Positions 27,550-35,912 of a DNA stretch of 64,000 nucleotides are shown piece after piece. Location of the stretch: NCBI RefSeq assembly GCF_003334855.1, contig NZ_QOWE01000011.1, positions 186,001-250,000 of the forward strand, read 5' to 3'. Each line of letters opens with the position of its first letter. Position 1 is the first letter of the stretch. A program made the position numbers and the translations under genes. This DNA is from Larkinella punicea. Its GTDB lineage: Bacteria; Bacteroidota; Bacteroidia; Cytophagales; Spirosomataceae. Under the pieces are notes generated by a model. It was given only the letters and a program-made list of their open reading frames with translations, did not search any database and had not been told where the DNA came from.

Positions 27550-30500
27550 ATGACGGAAAATATACCGACCCCAACCGTGACAACAACCGTTGACTTTAAT
27601 CCGTTTGCCGGACCGGAAATTGCGCGCGTAGCGCCCAGTACGGAACCGCAGAAAGAAATCTGGACGGCTTGTCTGCTGGGTGGTGACAACGCCACCCGTG
27701 CTTACAACATGCTGACGTCGGTCGTCTTTAAAGGCGTTTTCGACCGGGTTGCCATGGAGCGGGCGATCCAGATGCTGGTCGATCGGCACGAAGCACTGCG
27801 AATGGTTTTTAGCGGGGATGGGGAATATCTGTGCATTTACAAAGAACTGGCGATACCAGTACCCTATCTGGATATTTCGACGAAAACGGACGAAAAAAAA
27901 CAGATTCTGGTGGACAATTACCTCCAGAAAGAGACCTTACACGTCTTCGATCTGCTCAATGGTCCGCTGTTTAAAACGGCGATATTCAAACTGGCCGATG
28001 ACGAACACCGCCTGGTTTTGACCGCCCACCACAGTGCGCGGGATGGCTGGTCGATGGGAGCGATGCTGCTGGACTTGAGTGCCCTTTACTCGGCCTACGT
28101 CCTGGGAATGCCTGTTACGCTGCCGGATGCACCTTCGTTTGCACAATACGCCATCGAACAGGCCGACTTTTCGCAGAGCGCTGAATACCAGCGCATCGAG
28201 AATTTCTGGATTAACCAATACAAAGAGAACGTCCCGGTTTTCGACCTTCCCACCGATTTTCCGCGCCCCGCAACCCGCACGTTTGAAAGCGGCCGACTGG
28301 ATTATCCGATGGACAGTGAACTGGTGCTGGCCATCAAAAAAATGGGTTTAAAAGCGGGGTGCAGCTTTGTGACGACCCTGCTGGCCGCTTTTGAAGTGTT
28401 GCTGCACCGGTTGTCGGGTCATGAAGATATTGTCGTGGGGCTACCGGCTGCGGGGCAATCGGTGACCGGAAATAACCGGCTGGTGGGCAACTGTGTCAAC
28501 CTCCTGCCGCTGCGCAGCCATCTGGAACCGCAAAGCACTTTTATCGACTTTTTGAAGACGTGCCGCCGGTCGGTTTTTGACGCCTACGAACACCAGCGGC
28601 TCACCTTCAGCGATCTGGTCAGAAAGCTCAATATTCCCCGCGATGCGTCGCGGATACCGCTGGTGCCCATCGTTTTTAACATCGACATGGGAATGAATGA
28701 TGGCGTTCATTTTCAGGGTCTGACGCACGAATTGATCAGCCATCCCAAAGCGTACGAAAACTTCGAGCTGTTTTTCAATGCCACCGGTTCCGAAAAAGCC
28801 CTGACCCTGGAATGTGCTTACAACACGCAGCTTTTTAGTGCGGAAACGATTGGGCGGCTGATGGATGATTTTACCAATCTCCTGAAAACGGTCGTTGCAA
28901 ACCCGTCCGTGGTGATCGGGGATATTCAATTTGCTTCGGAAAACAGGTTGAGTGAGAAACTGGATCAGTGGAATGATACGAAAGCGGATTATCCGAAACA
29001 AACGCCCCTGCACGATCTCATTGCCCAAACCGCAGCCAAATACCCGACTAAAACCGCCATTCGGTTTAACCAGCAGGAAATCAGCTACCGGACGTTAAAC
29101 GAAACCGCCAACCAGTTGGCGCACTACCTGATTCAGACCGGGATTCAGACCGGAGATATTGTCGGCGTAGCCGTCGACCGTTCGCCGGAAATGGTGATCG
29201 CGTTGCTGGCCGTTTTGAAAGCCGGAGCCGCGTATCTGCCGCTCGATATGGCTTACCCGCACGAACGGCTTTCGTTTATGCTGACCGACTCGTCGGCCAA
29301 ACTCCTCTTGACGTCGGCCAGTCAGCAGGGGCGGCTGAAAAGCGAGTCGCCCGAACTGGTGATTGAAAAAGCCCTGGCGGATGCTAAAACGCTGTCGAAG
29401 GTAGAACCGGTGGGTCGGGCTGCGGGGCAAGACCTGGCGTATGTACTCTACACCTCCGGTTCAACGGGAAAACCGAAGGGCGTTCTGATCGAACACCGGA
29501 ACCTGGTCAACTTCATGTGGGGCATGATGACGGCCCCCGGTATCGGCGAAGACGATGTGTTGCTGGCGGTTACGACCATCTCGTTCGACATTGCCGGACT
29601 GGAATTGTTTCTGCCTTTGGTGGTGGGTGCCACCGTGCTGCTGGTGGATCTGGCCGTTGCCCGCGATGGTCGGTTGCTGCTGGATGTGGTTCGCTCCGAG
29701 CGGGTTAGCATCGTGCAGGCCACGCCCTCGACTTACCGGATGCTGCTCGATGCCGGTTGGAACAGTCCGTTGCCCGTGAAAGCACTTTGTGGCGGAGAAG
29801 CCCTCTCTAATGACCTGGCCGACAAACTGACGACCCTCTGTGCAGAACTGTGGAACGTGTATGGCCCGACAGAAACCACGGTTTGGGCCACCGTCAAGCA
29901 GATTGTGAAAGGCGAAACCATCACCATTGGCCGACCCATCGGCAACATGAAGGCCTACATCCTGGACGAATTTCTGAAACCGGTAGCGATTGGCACAGTG
30001 GGTGAAATTTACATCGGCGGTGATGGCGTAGGGCGGGGCTATATGAACCGGCCGGAGTTGACCACCGAACGGTTTTTGAAGAATCCGTTTGACAAATCGA
30101 CCGACGGCACCCTATACCGTACCGGCGATTTGGGGAAATTTCTGGAAAATGGCGAAATCCAGTGTCTGGGCCGAATCGACCATCAGGTGAAAATCCGGGG
30201 ACACCGGATTGAACTCGGCGAAATCGAGAACATCATCGGCACCATCGCGGAGGTGAAGGAAACGGCGGTGATTGCCCACGAGACCCGCTCGGGCGATCAG
30301 GTGCTGGTGGCCTACGTTGTGCCGGAGTCGGTTCCCACGAACGATAAAGCCCCCAGTTGGCAGGAACGCTGGGACATGATTTACAACGTTGGGGTCGAAC
30401 ACGAAAAGGAGCAGAAGTCGTCGGAGCAAGTTCTTGAACTGGCCATTGCCGAGCAGTTGAGCGGTAAAAAAGACGTCAAGGAAGAAATTGACGACTGGGT

Positions 30501-32796
30501 GCAGCAATCGATCCGACGCATCAGGGCGTTGGGGCCTAAACGGATCATGGAAGTCGGTTGCGGGGCCGGGCAGTTGCTTTTTGAACTGGCACCCGCGTCG
30601 ACGCTCTACATCGGAACGGACTATTCGGCGACGGCCATCGAAAACCTGCGGGAGAAGCTGGCGCTGGATGCGGGCAAATGGCGGAATGTGAAAACCGCCG
30701 TTGGCAATGCCGACGATTTCAGTGCCGTTCCGGACGCTTCGCTTGATCTGGTGTTGATTCACAGTGTGGCCCAGTATTTTCCGGATACTACTTATTTACA
30801 GCGGGTGATTGAAGAAGCCGTTAAAAAAGTGGCACCGGGCGGTTGTATTTTTATTGGGGATATGCAGGGGAAAGGAACCCTGCGGATGCACCACACCTTC
30901 GATCAGTTTCCCCGTTCGTCGGCCGAAAATACCGTCGCCGACTTCAAAAAGATCATTGACCGGCGGCTGTTCATTGAAGATGAACTCATGGCTGACCCGG
31001 CTTATTTTTACGTTCTGCCGCAAGTCATTCCCGCCATCTCGGCGGTCGATATTCAGCTTCGCGAAGGGAAATTCCTGAACGAAACCACGAAACACCACTA
31101 CGACATCTGGCTGTACGTCGGCAATCCGCCCGAAGTGGCCAAAGCCGATGCGGTCATCGACTGGAATCCCGACTATACCCTGACGAACCTCGAACAGAGT
31201 CTTTCGACCCATTCCGGGGCGGTTTTGCAACTTCGCCATGTTTTCAACAGCCGCACGGCTGAAGATTATACGCTGATTCAGGACATCGACGCCCTGAGCG
31301 ATGATACCCTGCTGGTGGAGGCCAAACAAAAATTATCCCCCGTGCCGGTCAGCGTCGACCCGGCAACCTTGTGGGCGGTGGGTGAGAAACACCGGTTTAC
31401 CACGCACGTCCGCTGGGCGGGCGACGGTTCTGATAACCTGGTGGACGTTGTTTTTATTCCGAACGACCAGCCGAACCGGATTCCGGCCCGGCCTGCGTCT
31501 ATTCCGGTCGAAAACGTGTCGCTGATGGATGTCTCCCGCAACCCCTTCAAACACAACCTGGTGGTTCCGCAGGAGCAGCTTCAGGTGTGGAAAGAGCAAA
31601 TCCGGCAGCACCTGCCCGACTACATGGTTCCGAACAACTTTGTGGTGCTGGCCCGGATGCCCCTGACGCCCAACGGGAAAATAGACCGGAAAGCGTTACC
31701 CGATCCGATGCTGGATGAGGTCGAAAACCGCAGCAATTTTATGGCCCCTCGAACCGACGTCGAAAAGCTGGTGGCCGACATCTGGATGGAGTGTTTACGG
31801 CTGGAGAAAATAAGCGTACTCGACAACTTCTTCGAACTGGGCGGGCACTCGCTGATTGCGGTGCAGGTGATGACCCGGCTGGAGAAAAAAACCGGCAAGC
31901 GACTGCCGCTTTCGCTGTTGTTCGAATACCCGACCGTCGAAAAACTGGCTTCGACCCTGCACATGAACGGCCGGTCGGTGAGCTGGGATTCGCTGGTGCC
32001 CATCAAACCGCAGGGGACCAAAATTCCGCTGTACATCGTCCACGGGGCCGGTTTGCACGTCTTGCTGTTCAATACCCTGGCCATCAACATGCACCCGGAT
32101 CAGCCGGTTTATGGACTTCAGGCCAAAGGAATCAACAGCGACGACGAGCCGCTGGACAGCATCGAAGCCATTGCGGCCTATTACATCGACGCCATCATGG
32201 CCAAAAATCCGGACGGGCCGTATGCGTTGGCGGGTTACTCCTTCGGCGGAATCATTGCCTACGAAATGAGCAGGCAGTTGAAAGAACGGGGCAAAGAGGT
32301 GAAGTTGCTGGCGATGTTCGATTCGTATGCCGATCAATCGAACTTCTACGATCCGTGGTTAAAGCGGGTGTGGACCGATTCGACCACCTTGCTGAAAGAG
32401 CGGCTGTATATTTTTACGCTGCTGCGAAAATACCCCCGCGAAACGATCAAAGAGAAAGCCGAATCGCTGAAACGCAAAGTCAATCAGTGGTACCGCCGGA
32501 TTCGGTATAATGAAGATTACCTGAAAGTGTTTCATGGCAATTATTACAAAGTCAATGAAACAAACCGGATTGCGGCCCGCAACTACCGCCTGGCTCCTCA
32601 GGACGTTACGATCACGCTTTTCCGGGCCAACAAGCAAATTGCCTACAAGAAAGACTTCGAATTTCTGGGCTGGAAACCGTTTGCGCTCAAAGGCATCAGG
32701 ATTCATGACGTCCCCGGCGATCACATGAATTTATTTACACCACCCAACGACAAGGAATTTGCCCGGATTCTGCAGAATGTGCTGGATCAATGCTAA
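27550..32796 (+). CDS. NRPS termination module: C-A(N-methyltransferase)-T-TE
   Basis: The ATG at 27550 directly follows a GTG; it is 23 bases after the megasynthase stop. The 1748-residue protein has: condensation domain (about 25-460) with intact HHSARDG (His160, His161, Asp165); adenylation domain (about 480-915; YTSGSTGKPKG at 634, RGHRIELGEIE); an S-adenosylmethionine methyltransferase inserted in the late part of the adenylation domain (about 935-1210; EVGCGAG near 1001); the adenylation end with NGKIDRKALP; carrier FELGGHS (Ser1434); and thioesterase (about 1470-1745) with GYSFGG (Ser1564) and GDH (His1725). Reading pocket residues against GrsA gives D-I-L-Q-L-G-V-V-W, close to the known glycine code DILQLGLIW, so N-methylglycine is my predicted residue. 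This module should condense that residue with the beta-amino intermediate and release the product. Confidence 0.95.
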   Translation: MTENIPTPTVTTTVDFNPFAGPEIARVAPSTEPQKEIWTACLLGGDNATRAYNMLTSVVFKGVFDRVAMERAIQMLVDRHEALRMVFSGDGEYLCIYKELAIPVPYLDISTKTDEKKQILVDNYLQKETLHVFDLLNGPLFKTAIFKLADDEHRLVLTAHHSARDGWSMGAMLLDLSALYSAYVLGMPVTLPDAPSFAQYAIEQADFSQSAEYQRIENFWINQYKENVPVFDLPTDFPRPATRTFESGRLDYPMDSELVLAIKKMGLKAGCSFVTTLLAAFEVLLHRLSGHEDIVVGLPAAGQSVTGNNRLVGNCVNLLPLRSHLEPQSTFIDFLKTCRRSVFDAYEHQRLTFSDLVRKLNIPRDASRIPLVPIVFNIDMGMNDGVHFQGLTHELISHPKAYENFELFFNATGSEKALTLECAYNTQLFSAETIGRLMDDFTNLLKTVVANPSVVIGDIQFASENRLSEKLDQWNDTKADYPKQTPLHDLIAQTAAKYPTKTAIRFNQQEISYRTLNETANQLAHYLIQTGIQTGDIVGVAVDRSPEMVIALLAVLKAGAAYLPLDMAYPHERLSFMLTDSSAKLLLTSASQQGRLKSESPELVIEKALADAKTLSKVEPVGRAAGQDLAYVLYTSGSTGKPKGVLIEHRNLVNFMWGMMTAPGIGEDDVLLAVTTISFDIAGLELFLPLVVGATVLLVDLAVARDGRLLLDVVRSERVSIVQATPSTYRMLLDAGWNSPLPVKALCGGEALSNDLADKLTTLCAELWNVYGPTETTVWATVKQIVKGETITIGRPIGNMKAYILDEFLKPVAIGTVGEIYIGGDGVGRGYMNRPELTTERFLKNPFDKSTDGTLYRTGDLGKFLENGEIQCLGRIDHQVKIRGHRIELGEIENIIGTIAEVKETAVIAHETRSGDQVLVAYVVPESVPTNDKAPSWQERWDMIYNVGVEHEKEQKSSEQVLELAIAEQLSGKKDVKEEIDDWVQQSIRRIRALGPKRIMEVGCGAGQLLFELAPASTLYIGTDYSATAIENLREKLALDAGKWRNVKTAVGNADDFSAVPDASLDLVLIHSVAQYFPDTTYLQRVIEEAVKKVAPGGCIFIGDMQGKGTLRMHHTFDQFPRSSAENTVADFKKIIDRRLFIEDELMADPAYFYVLPQVIPAISAVDIQLREGKFLNETTKHHYDIWLYVGNPPEVAKADAVIDWNPDYTLTNLEQSLSTHSGAVLQLRHVFNSRTAEDYTLIQDIDALSDDTLLVEAKQKLSPVPVSVDPATLWAVGEKHRFTTHVRWAGDGSDNLVDVVFIPNDQPNRIPARPASIPVENVSLMDVSRNPFKHNLVVPQEQLQVWKEQIRQHLPDYMVPNNFVVLARMPLTPNGKIDRKALPDPMLDEVENRSNFMAPRTDVEKLVADIWMECLRLEKISVLDNFFELGGHSLIAVQVMTRLEKKTGKRLPLSLLFEYPTVEKLASTLHMNGRSVSWDSLVPIKPQGTKIPLYIVHGAGLHVLLFNTLAINMHPDQPVYGLQAKGINSDDEPLDSIEAIAAYYIDAIMAKNPDGPYALAGYSFGGIIAYEMSRQLKERGKEVKLLAMFDSYADQSNFYDPWLKRVWTDSTTLLKERLYIFTLLRKYPRETIKEKAESLKRKVNQWYRRIRYNEDYLKVFHGNYYKVNETNRIAARNYRLAPQDVTITLFRANKQIAYKKDFEFLGWKPFALKGIRIHDVPGDHMNLFTPPNDKEFARILQNVLDQC

Positions 32797-32895
32797 ACCG
32801 GCATACGGTTGCCGTGTGACTCAAGTTCTGCAAACCGGAAATACGGCAGCCAACAGCGTCTTTGAATTGCATCTTATCCATCTAACCATATAGCT

Positions 32896-33249
32896 ATGTT
32901 TCTAACTCTAATGAAATCCAAAATTCACCGAGCCCGGGTGACGCAGGCCGAATTGAACTACGTTGGTAGCATTACCATCGACGAAGATCTGATGGATGCG
33001 GCAGGCATGCTTGAGCATGAGCAGGTTCACATTGTGAACAACAACAACGGGGAACGTTTGATCACGTATGTGATTAAAGGAGAACGCGGTACGGGCATCA
33101 TTTGCCTGAATGGTGCAGCCGCCCGCAAGGCGCAGATTGGCGACATCATCATCATTCTGTCTTACACCATGCTGGCCGCCGATGAAGCGAAATCGTACAA
33201 GCCAGTGGTCGTTTTTCCCGATGGTAATAACCGTCTGGTGACGGCCTGA
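32896..33249 (+). CDS. panD: Aspartate 1-decarboxylase (pyruvoyl-dependent)
   Basis: A 117-residue protein that aligns with E. coli PanD without a shift: [19 protein letters not shown] with Lys9, the self-cleavage pair Gly24-Ser25, Arg54, Tyr58 and Asn72 (LNGAAAR). This supports the ATG at 32896. The enzyme makes beta-alanine from aspartate, needed for pantothenate and so for CoA and the phosphopantetheine arms of carrier proteins. It lies 99 bases after the NRPS gene and before a strong terminator, so it may be the last gene of that transcript. It could be the ordinary housekeeping copy or a dedicated one; no panB or panC is in the window. Confidence 0.95.
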   Translation: MFLTLMKSKIHRARVTQAELNYVGSITIDEDLMDAAGMLEHEQVHIVNNNNGERLITYVIKGERGTGIICLNGAAARKAQIGDIIIILSYTMLAADEAKSYKPVVVFPDGNNRLVTA

Positions 33250-33322
33250 TTGCATTAACCCAACTCGAAAAACGTACCGTAACACAGGACGCTGACGGTT
33301 TTAGACGCGCCTGCCTTTTTTG

Positions 33323-33359
33323 AAAACGCCCGGTAAGGTTCGCCTTCCGGGCGTTTTTT
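33323..33359 (+). terminator. Strong intrinsic terminator after panD
   Basis: The arms AAAACGCCCGG-T-AAGG and CCTTCCGGGCGTTTTT pair through 15 bases with one bulged T and enclose a TTCG tetraloop; a T6 run follows (33354-33359). It lies 74 bases after panD and just before a gene that ends on the opposite strand, so it may stop transcription from both sides. It marks the likely end of the exopolysaccharide/NRPS direction of transcription. Confidence 0.85.
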
Positions 33360-33382
33360 ATGGGAAAAATGGAAGGGATTGC

Positions 33383-33883
33383 TCAGGAAGCCGCATTTTT
33401 TCCGAAGGAGGCAATCCAGAAAATCAGGCTGAAAAAAGCCGTTAAACCACCAATGACAATCAGTCCCCATTTCAGCACCGGCATAAAATTCCACTTCGTG
33501 AGAAAGAACAAAGCGGCTACAACGGCACTGGCGAACAATGCCAGATAACCCAGGCTGATGAAGACGATATAGCCGCTGCCAACGCCCGAATTGCGACTGT
33601 CGTGGTAATCGACCGCTTCGCAAAGAATCGTAACCAAAATCACAATGCCGACACAACCGCCGACAACGATCCGGAGCAACCACCACCACGGGCTGCCGGG
33701 AGCCCAGAACAGGGGAACAAACGACAGCCACACGCCAAGGAGCGGCAAAAACCAGCCAAAACTCAGCAACTGCTCATTGCCGGCATCCGTACCCGGGTTG
33801 CGAGCCGCCAGCAAGGCGGTAACGGCCAGCATCAGAACCCAGACCAGTTCGGGACCGGCAAAATAGGAGACGGTGCGGTTCAT
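33383..33883 (-). CDS. Small polytopic membrane protein, function unknown
   Basis: A 166-residue protein with about five hydrophobic helices (for example LVWVLMLAVTALLAA, FLPLLGVWLSFVPLFW, LLRIVVGGCVGIVILVTIL, and two in the C-terminal half). No known motif was found. Its start is 3 bases from the stop of the upstream secreted-protein gene, so the two are almost certainly one operon. Codon use and start context look normal. Nothing in the sequence indicates a function beyond an inner-membrane location. Confidence 0.75.
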   Translation of the reverse strand: MNRTVSYFAGPELVWVLMLAVTALLAARNPGTDAGNEQLLSFGWFLPLLGVWLSFVPLFWAPGSPWWWLLRIVVGGCVGIVILVTILCEAVDYHDSRNSGVGSGYIVFISLGYLALFASAVVAALFFLTKWNFMPVLKWGLIVIGGLTAFFSLIFWIASFGKNAAS

Positions 33884-33886
33884 GAA

Positions 33887-34441
33887 TTAAAACGCTTTGT
33901 AATTTTTCACCTCGTCCTGAAGCGACGCCAGCACATTTTTGAGGTGTTTGTCGAGTTCTGTATACATCGCCCGTAAATCCTTGTCATTCTTCTGGCAATA
34001 GACTTCAACCGGAACGGACTTTGAATCAATACCACCTTCGATGAGTTCAATATGCGTGATCGTTGCCCGGTATTTGCGGTTGGCGCATTCGATGACGAAG
34101 GTGTAGCGGAAGGAATAAACACCGCCGGCGGAGGTTTCGGAACGCGGCAGGGTGACGACCTGAACGGCTTTCCCGACCAGATCACCGGTTTCCTTGTCAC
34201 TCACATTGAAGGTTTCGCCGGCCGACCGGAACGATTTTGCCGCCCACAACCGGGCGCGTCGGAACAGGTCGATCTGCGACACACTGCCGCAGTCGACTAC
34301 CTCATTATAAGCGACTTTTTGATTGAGAACGGGTAAAATGCCGTGGATTTTGCCGTCGGCAACCACGGGTGGACAATCGGCCTTGGCGGGTTCTGCGTTC
34401 ATCATACCGGCAAGCAACAGGGTAAAGAGGATCAATTTCAT
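33887..34441 (-). CDS. Secreted protein, function unknown
   Basis: I choose the ATG at 34441, which gives a clear signal peptide (MKLILFTLLLAGMMNAEPAKA); the frame is open to 34492 but the extra 17 residues would hide it. The mature protein (about 160 residues) has three or four cysteines (ADCPP, VDCGSV, ECANR, YCQKND) that could form disulphides in the periplasm. It contains a charged C-terminal helix (DKDLRAMYTELDKHLKNVLA). No family recognised. It forms a two-gene operon with the following membrane protein and has a good TAnnTTTG promoter box 25 bases upstream. Confidence 0.75.
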   Translation of the reverse strand: MKLILFTLLLAGMMNAEPAKADCPPVVADGKIHGILPVLNQKVAYNEVVDCGSVSQIDLFRRARLWAAKSFRSAGETFNVSDKETGDLVGKAVQVVTLPRSETSAGGVYSFRYTFVIECANRKYRATITHIELIEGGIDSKSVPVEVYCQKNDKDLRAMYTELDKHLKNVLASLQDEVKNYKAF

Positions 34442-34465
34442 AGTGGTGTATTTGTTATTTCCGGT

Positions 34466-34492
34466 CAAAAATACGGTTGCGAATACCGCCAA
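34466..34492 (-). promoter_or_regulatory. Putative Bacteroidota-type promoter for the secreted/membrane protein pair
   Basis: On the minus strand, TATTTTTG (34466-34473) matches the -7 consensus TAnnTTTG, and TTGG (34489-34492) lies 15 bases further upstream near the expected -33 position. The start codon is 25 bases downstream of the -7 box. Consensus is established for Bacteroidota primary sigma factors; use here is inferred. Confidence 0.4.
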
Positions 34493-34667
34493 GTCCAGCC
34501 GGAAGCGATACTGGGCGGTATTGGGTGAATAAGCAGGGTCGAAAAGCGGATAATTGACGGACCGATGCGGGCAGGGAGAAGAACCGCAGGTGGAAAAAAT
34601 GTACTACTTGATCTCCTAATACTTCAAAAAAACCTTTCTGTATTTTTTACAATATGAAACCTTTCCC

Positions 34668-34675
34668 TATTTTTG
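34668..34675 (+). promoter_or_regulatory. Putative -7 promoter box upstream of the first esterase gene
   Basis: TATTTTTG matches TAnnTTTG and lies 43 bases before the ATG at 34719 in an AT-rich gap. No clear TTTG was found at the -33 position, so confidence is modest. Confidence 0.35.
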
Positions 34676-34718
34676 GTGAAAGCCGCCACTGGCACACCAA
34701 CCTTTAGCCGAAATTTTT

Positions 34719-35873
34719 ATGAATCGTATGCTTACCTCCAGCGGGTTGCTGATCGCGGCCCTGCTTTTGGGTTATCAGACCCTGGCGCAAACGCCCCCGC
34801 GGCAACCCACGCCCAACGATACGCTCAAATCGCCCAAAGTACTGACCGACAACCGGGTTGCAATTCAGCTTTATGCCCCCAAAGCTAGTGAGGTGACGGT
34901 TGTAGGCGACTTTATGACGGCAATGAAACCGCTGAACCTCACCAAAGATGCGAATGGCGTCTGGTCGGTGACGGTTGGGCCTCTGAAACCTGATTATTAT
35001 ACCTATACGCTGACGGTCGATGGCGTTCGGACGATGGACCCCAAAAATCCGGTGATCAAGCAGGGGATGAGCAGTCTGGAAAACGTGATGGCATTGCCGG
35101 GAGCGGAGACGGTTTTTCAGGACAACCGCCCGGTGCCACACGGCGAATTGCGGCAGGTCTGGTATCAGTCCAATACGCTGGGCATGGCGCGCCGGATGCA
35201 CGTTTATACGCCACCAGGGTACGAAAAAGGAACGACGAAATACCCGGTTTTTTATTTGCTCCACGGCGGGGGTGACGACGATTCCGGCTGGCCGACGGTC
35301 GGTCGCGCGGGGTTCATTCTCGACAATCTGCTGGCGGCCGGGCAGGCCAAACCCATGATTGTGGTGATGCCCAACGGCAGCATGCCGCTTCCGCCCTCAT
35401 CGGGAATGCCCAATCCGGCTGCGATGCAGCAGATGCGGGCGTTGTTTGCCGATGAACTGCTGAAAGAAATCATGCCGTATGTGGAGAAAACCTACCGAAC
35501 GCAGACCAATCGCGAAAACCGGGCCATTGCCGGGCTGTCGATGGGCGGTTTTCAAACGCTGGATGTGGCCTTGTCCCGGCCCGAACTGTTCAATTACGTG
35601 GGCGTGTTCAGCTCCGGTTTTTTCGGTGCGACCATCGACGAAGCCGAAACCAAATACGCCAGTGCGCTGAATGATCCCGGTTTTAACAAAAACAAGAAGC
35701 TGTTCTGGATTGAAATTGGCAAAGACGATTTTGTGATGGATGCCAATAAAAAAACGATGGCGCTGCTCGACAAACACCAGATCAAGTACCAGTACAAGGA
35801 AACGGCGGGGGGGCATACCTGGACCAACTGGCGGCAGTATCTCAACGAATATGTGCCGCTGCTTTTCCGCTGA
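34719..35873 (+). CDS. Secreted CE1-like esterase with N-terminal CBM48/E-set domain
   Basis: A 384-residue protein with a signal peptide (LLIAALLLGYQTLAQ). Residues about 40-125 form an early-set domain (VAIQLYAPKASEVTVVGDF, then WSVTVGPLKPDYYTYTLTVD) like CBM48. Residues about 135-380 form an esterase-D/CE1 alpha/beta hydrolase: oxyanion segment YLLHGGGDD, nucleophile elbow GLSMGG (Ser274) and catalytic His in GGHTWTNW; IGKDDF is a likely place for the acid. Such proteins remove feruloyl or acetyl groups from plant polysaccharides such as xylan. It is followed by a paralogue after 39 bases, so the two are probably co-transcribed. The exact ester substrate is unknown. Confidence 0.9.
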   Translation: MNRMLTSSGLLIAALLLGYQTLAQTPPRQPTPNDTLKSPKVLTDNRVAIQLYAPKASEVTVVGDFMTAMKPLNLTKDANGVWSVTVGPLKPDYYTYTLTVDGVRTMDPKNPVIKQGMSSLENVMALPGAETVFQDNRPVPHGELRQVWYQSNTLGMARRMHVYTPPGYEKGTTKYPVFYLLHGGGDDDSGWPTVGRAGFILDNLLAAGQAKPMIVVMPNGSMPLPPSSGMPNPAAMQQMRALFADELLKEIMPYVEKTYRTQTNRENRAIAGLSMGGFQTLDVALSRPELFNYVGVFSSGFFGATIDEAETKYASALNDPGFNKNKKLFWIEIGKDDFVMDANKKTMALLDKHQIKYQYKETAGGHTWTNWRQYLNEYVPLLFR

Positions 35874-35912
35874 TGGCTTTCTGATTTGCTCAACTTTTGA
35901 CCAAAACCATCC

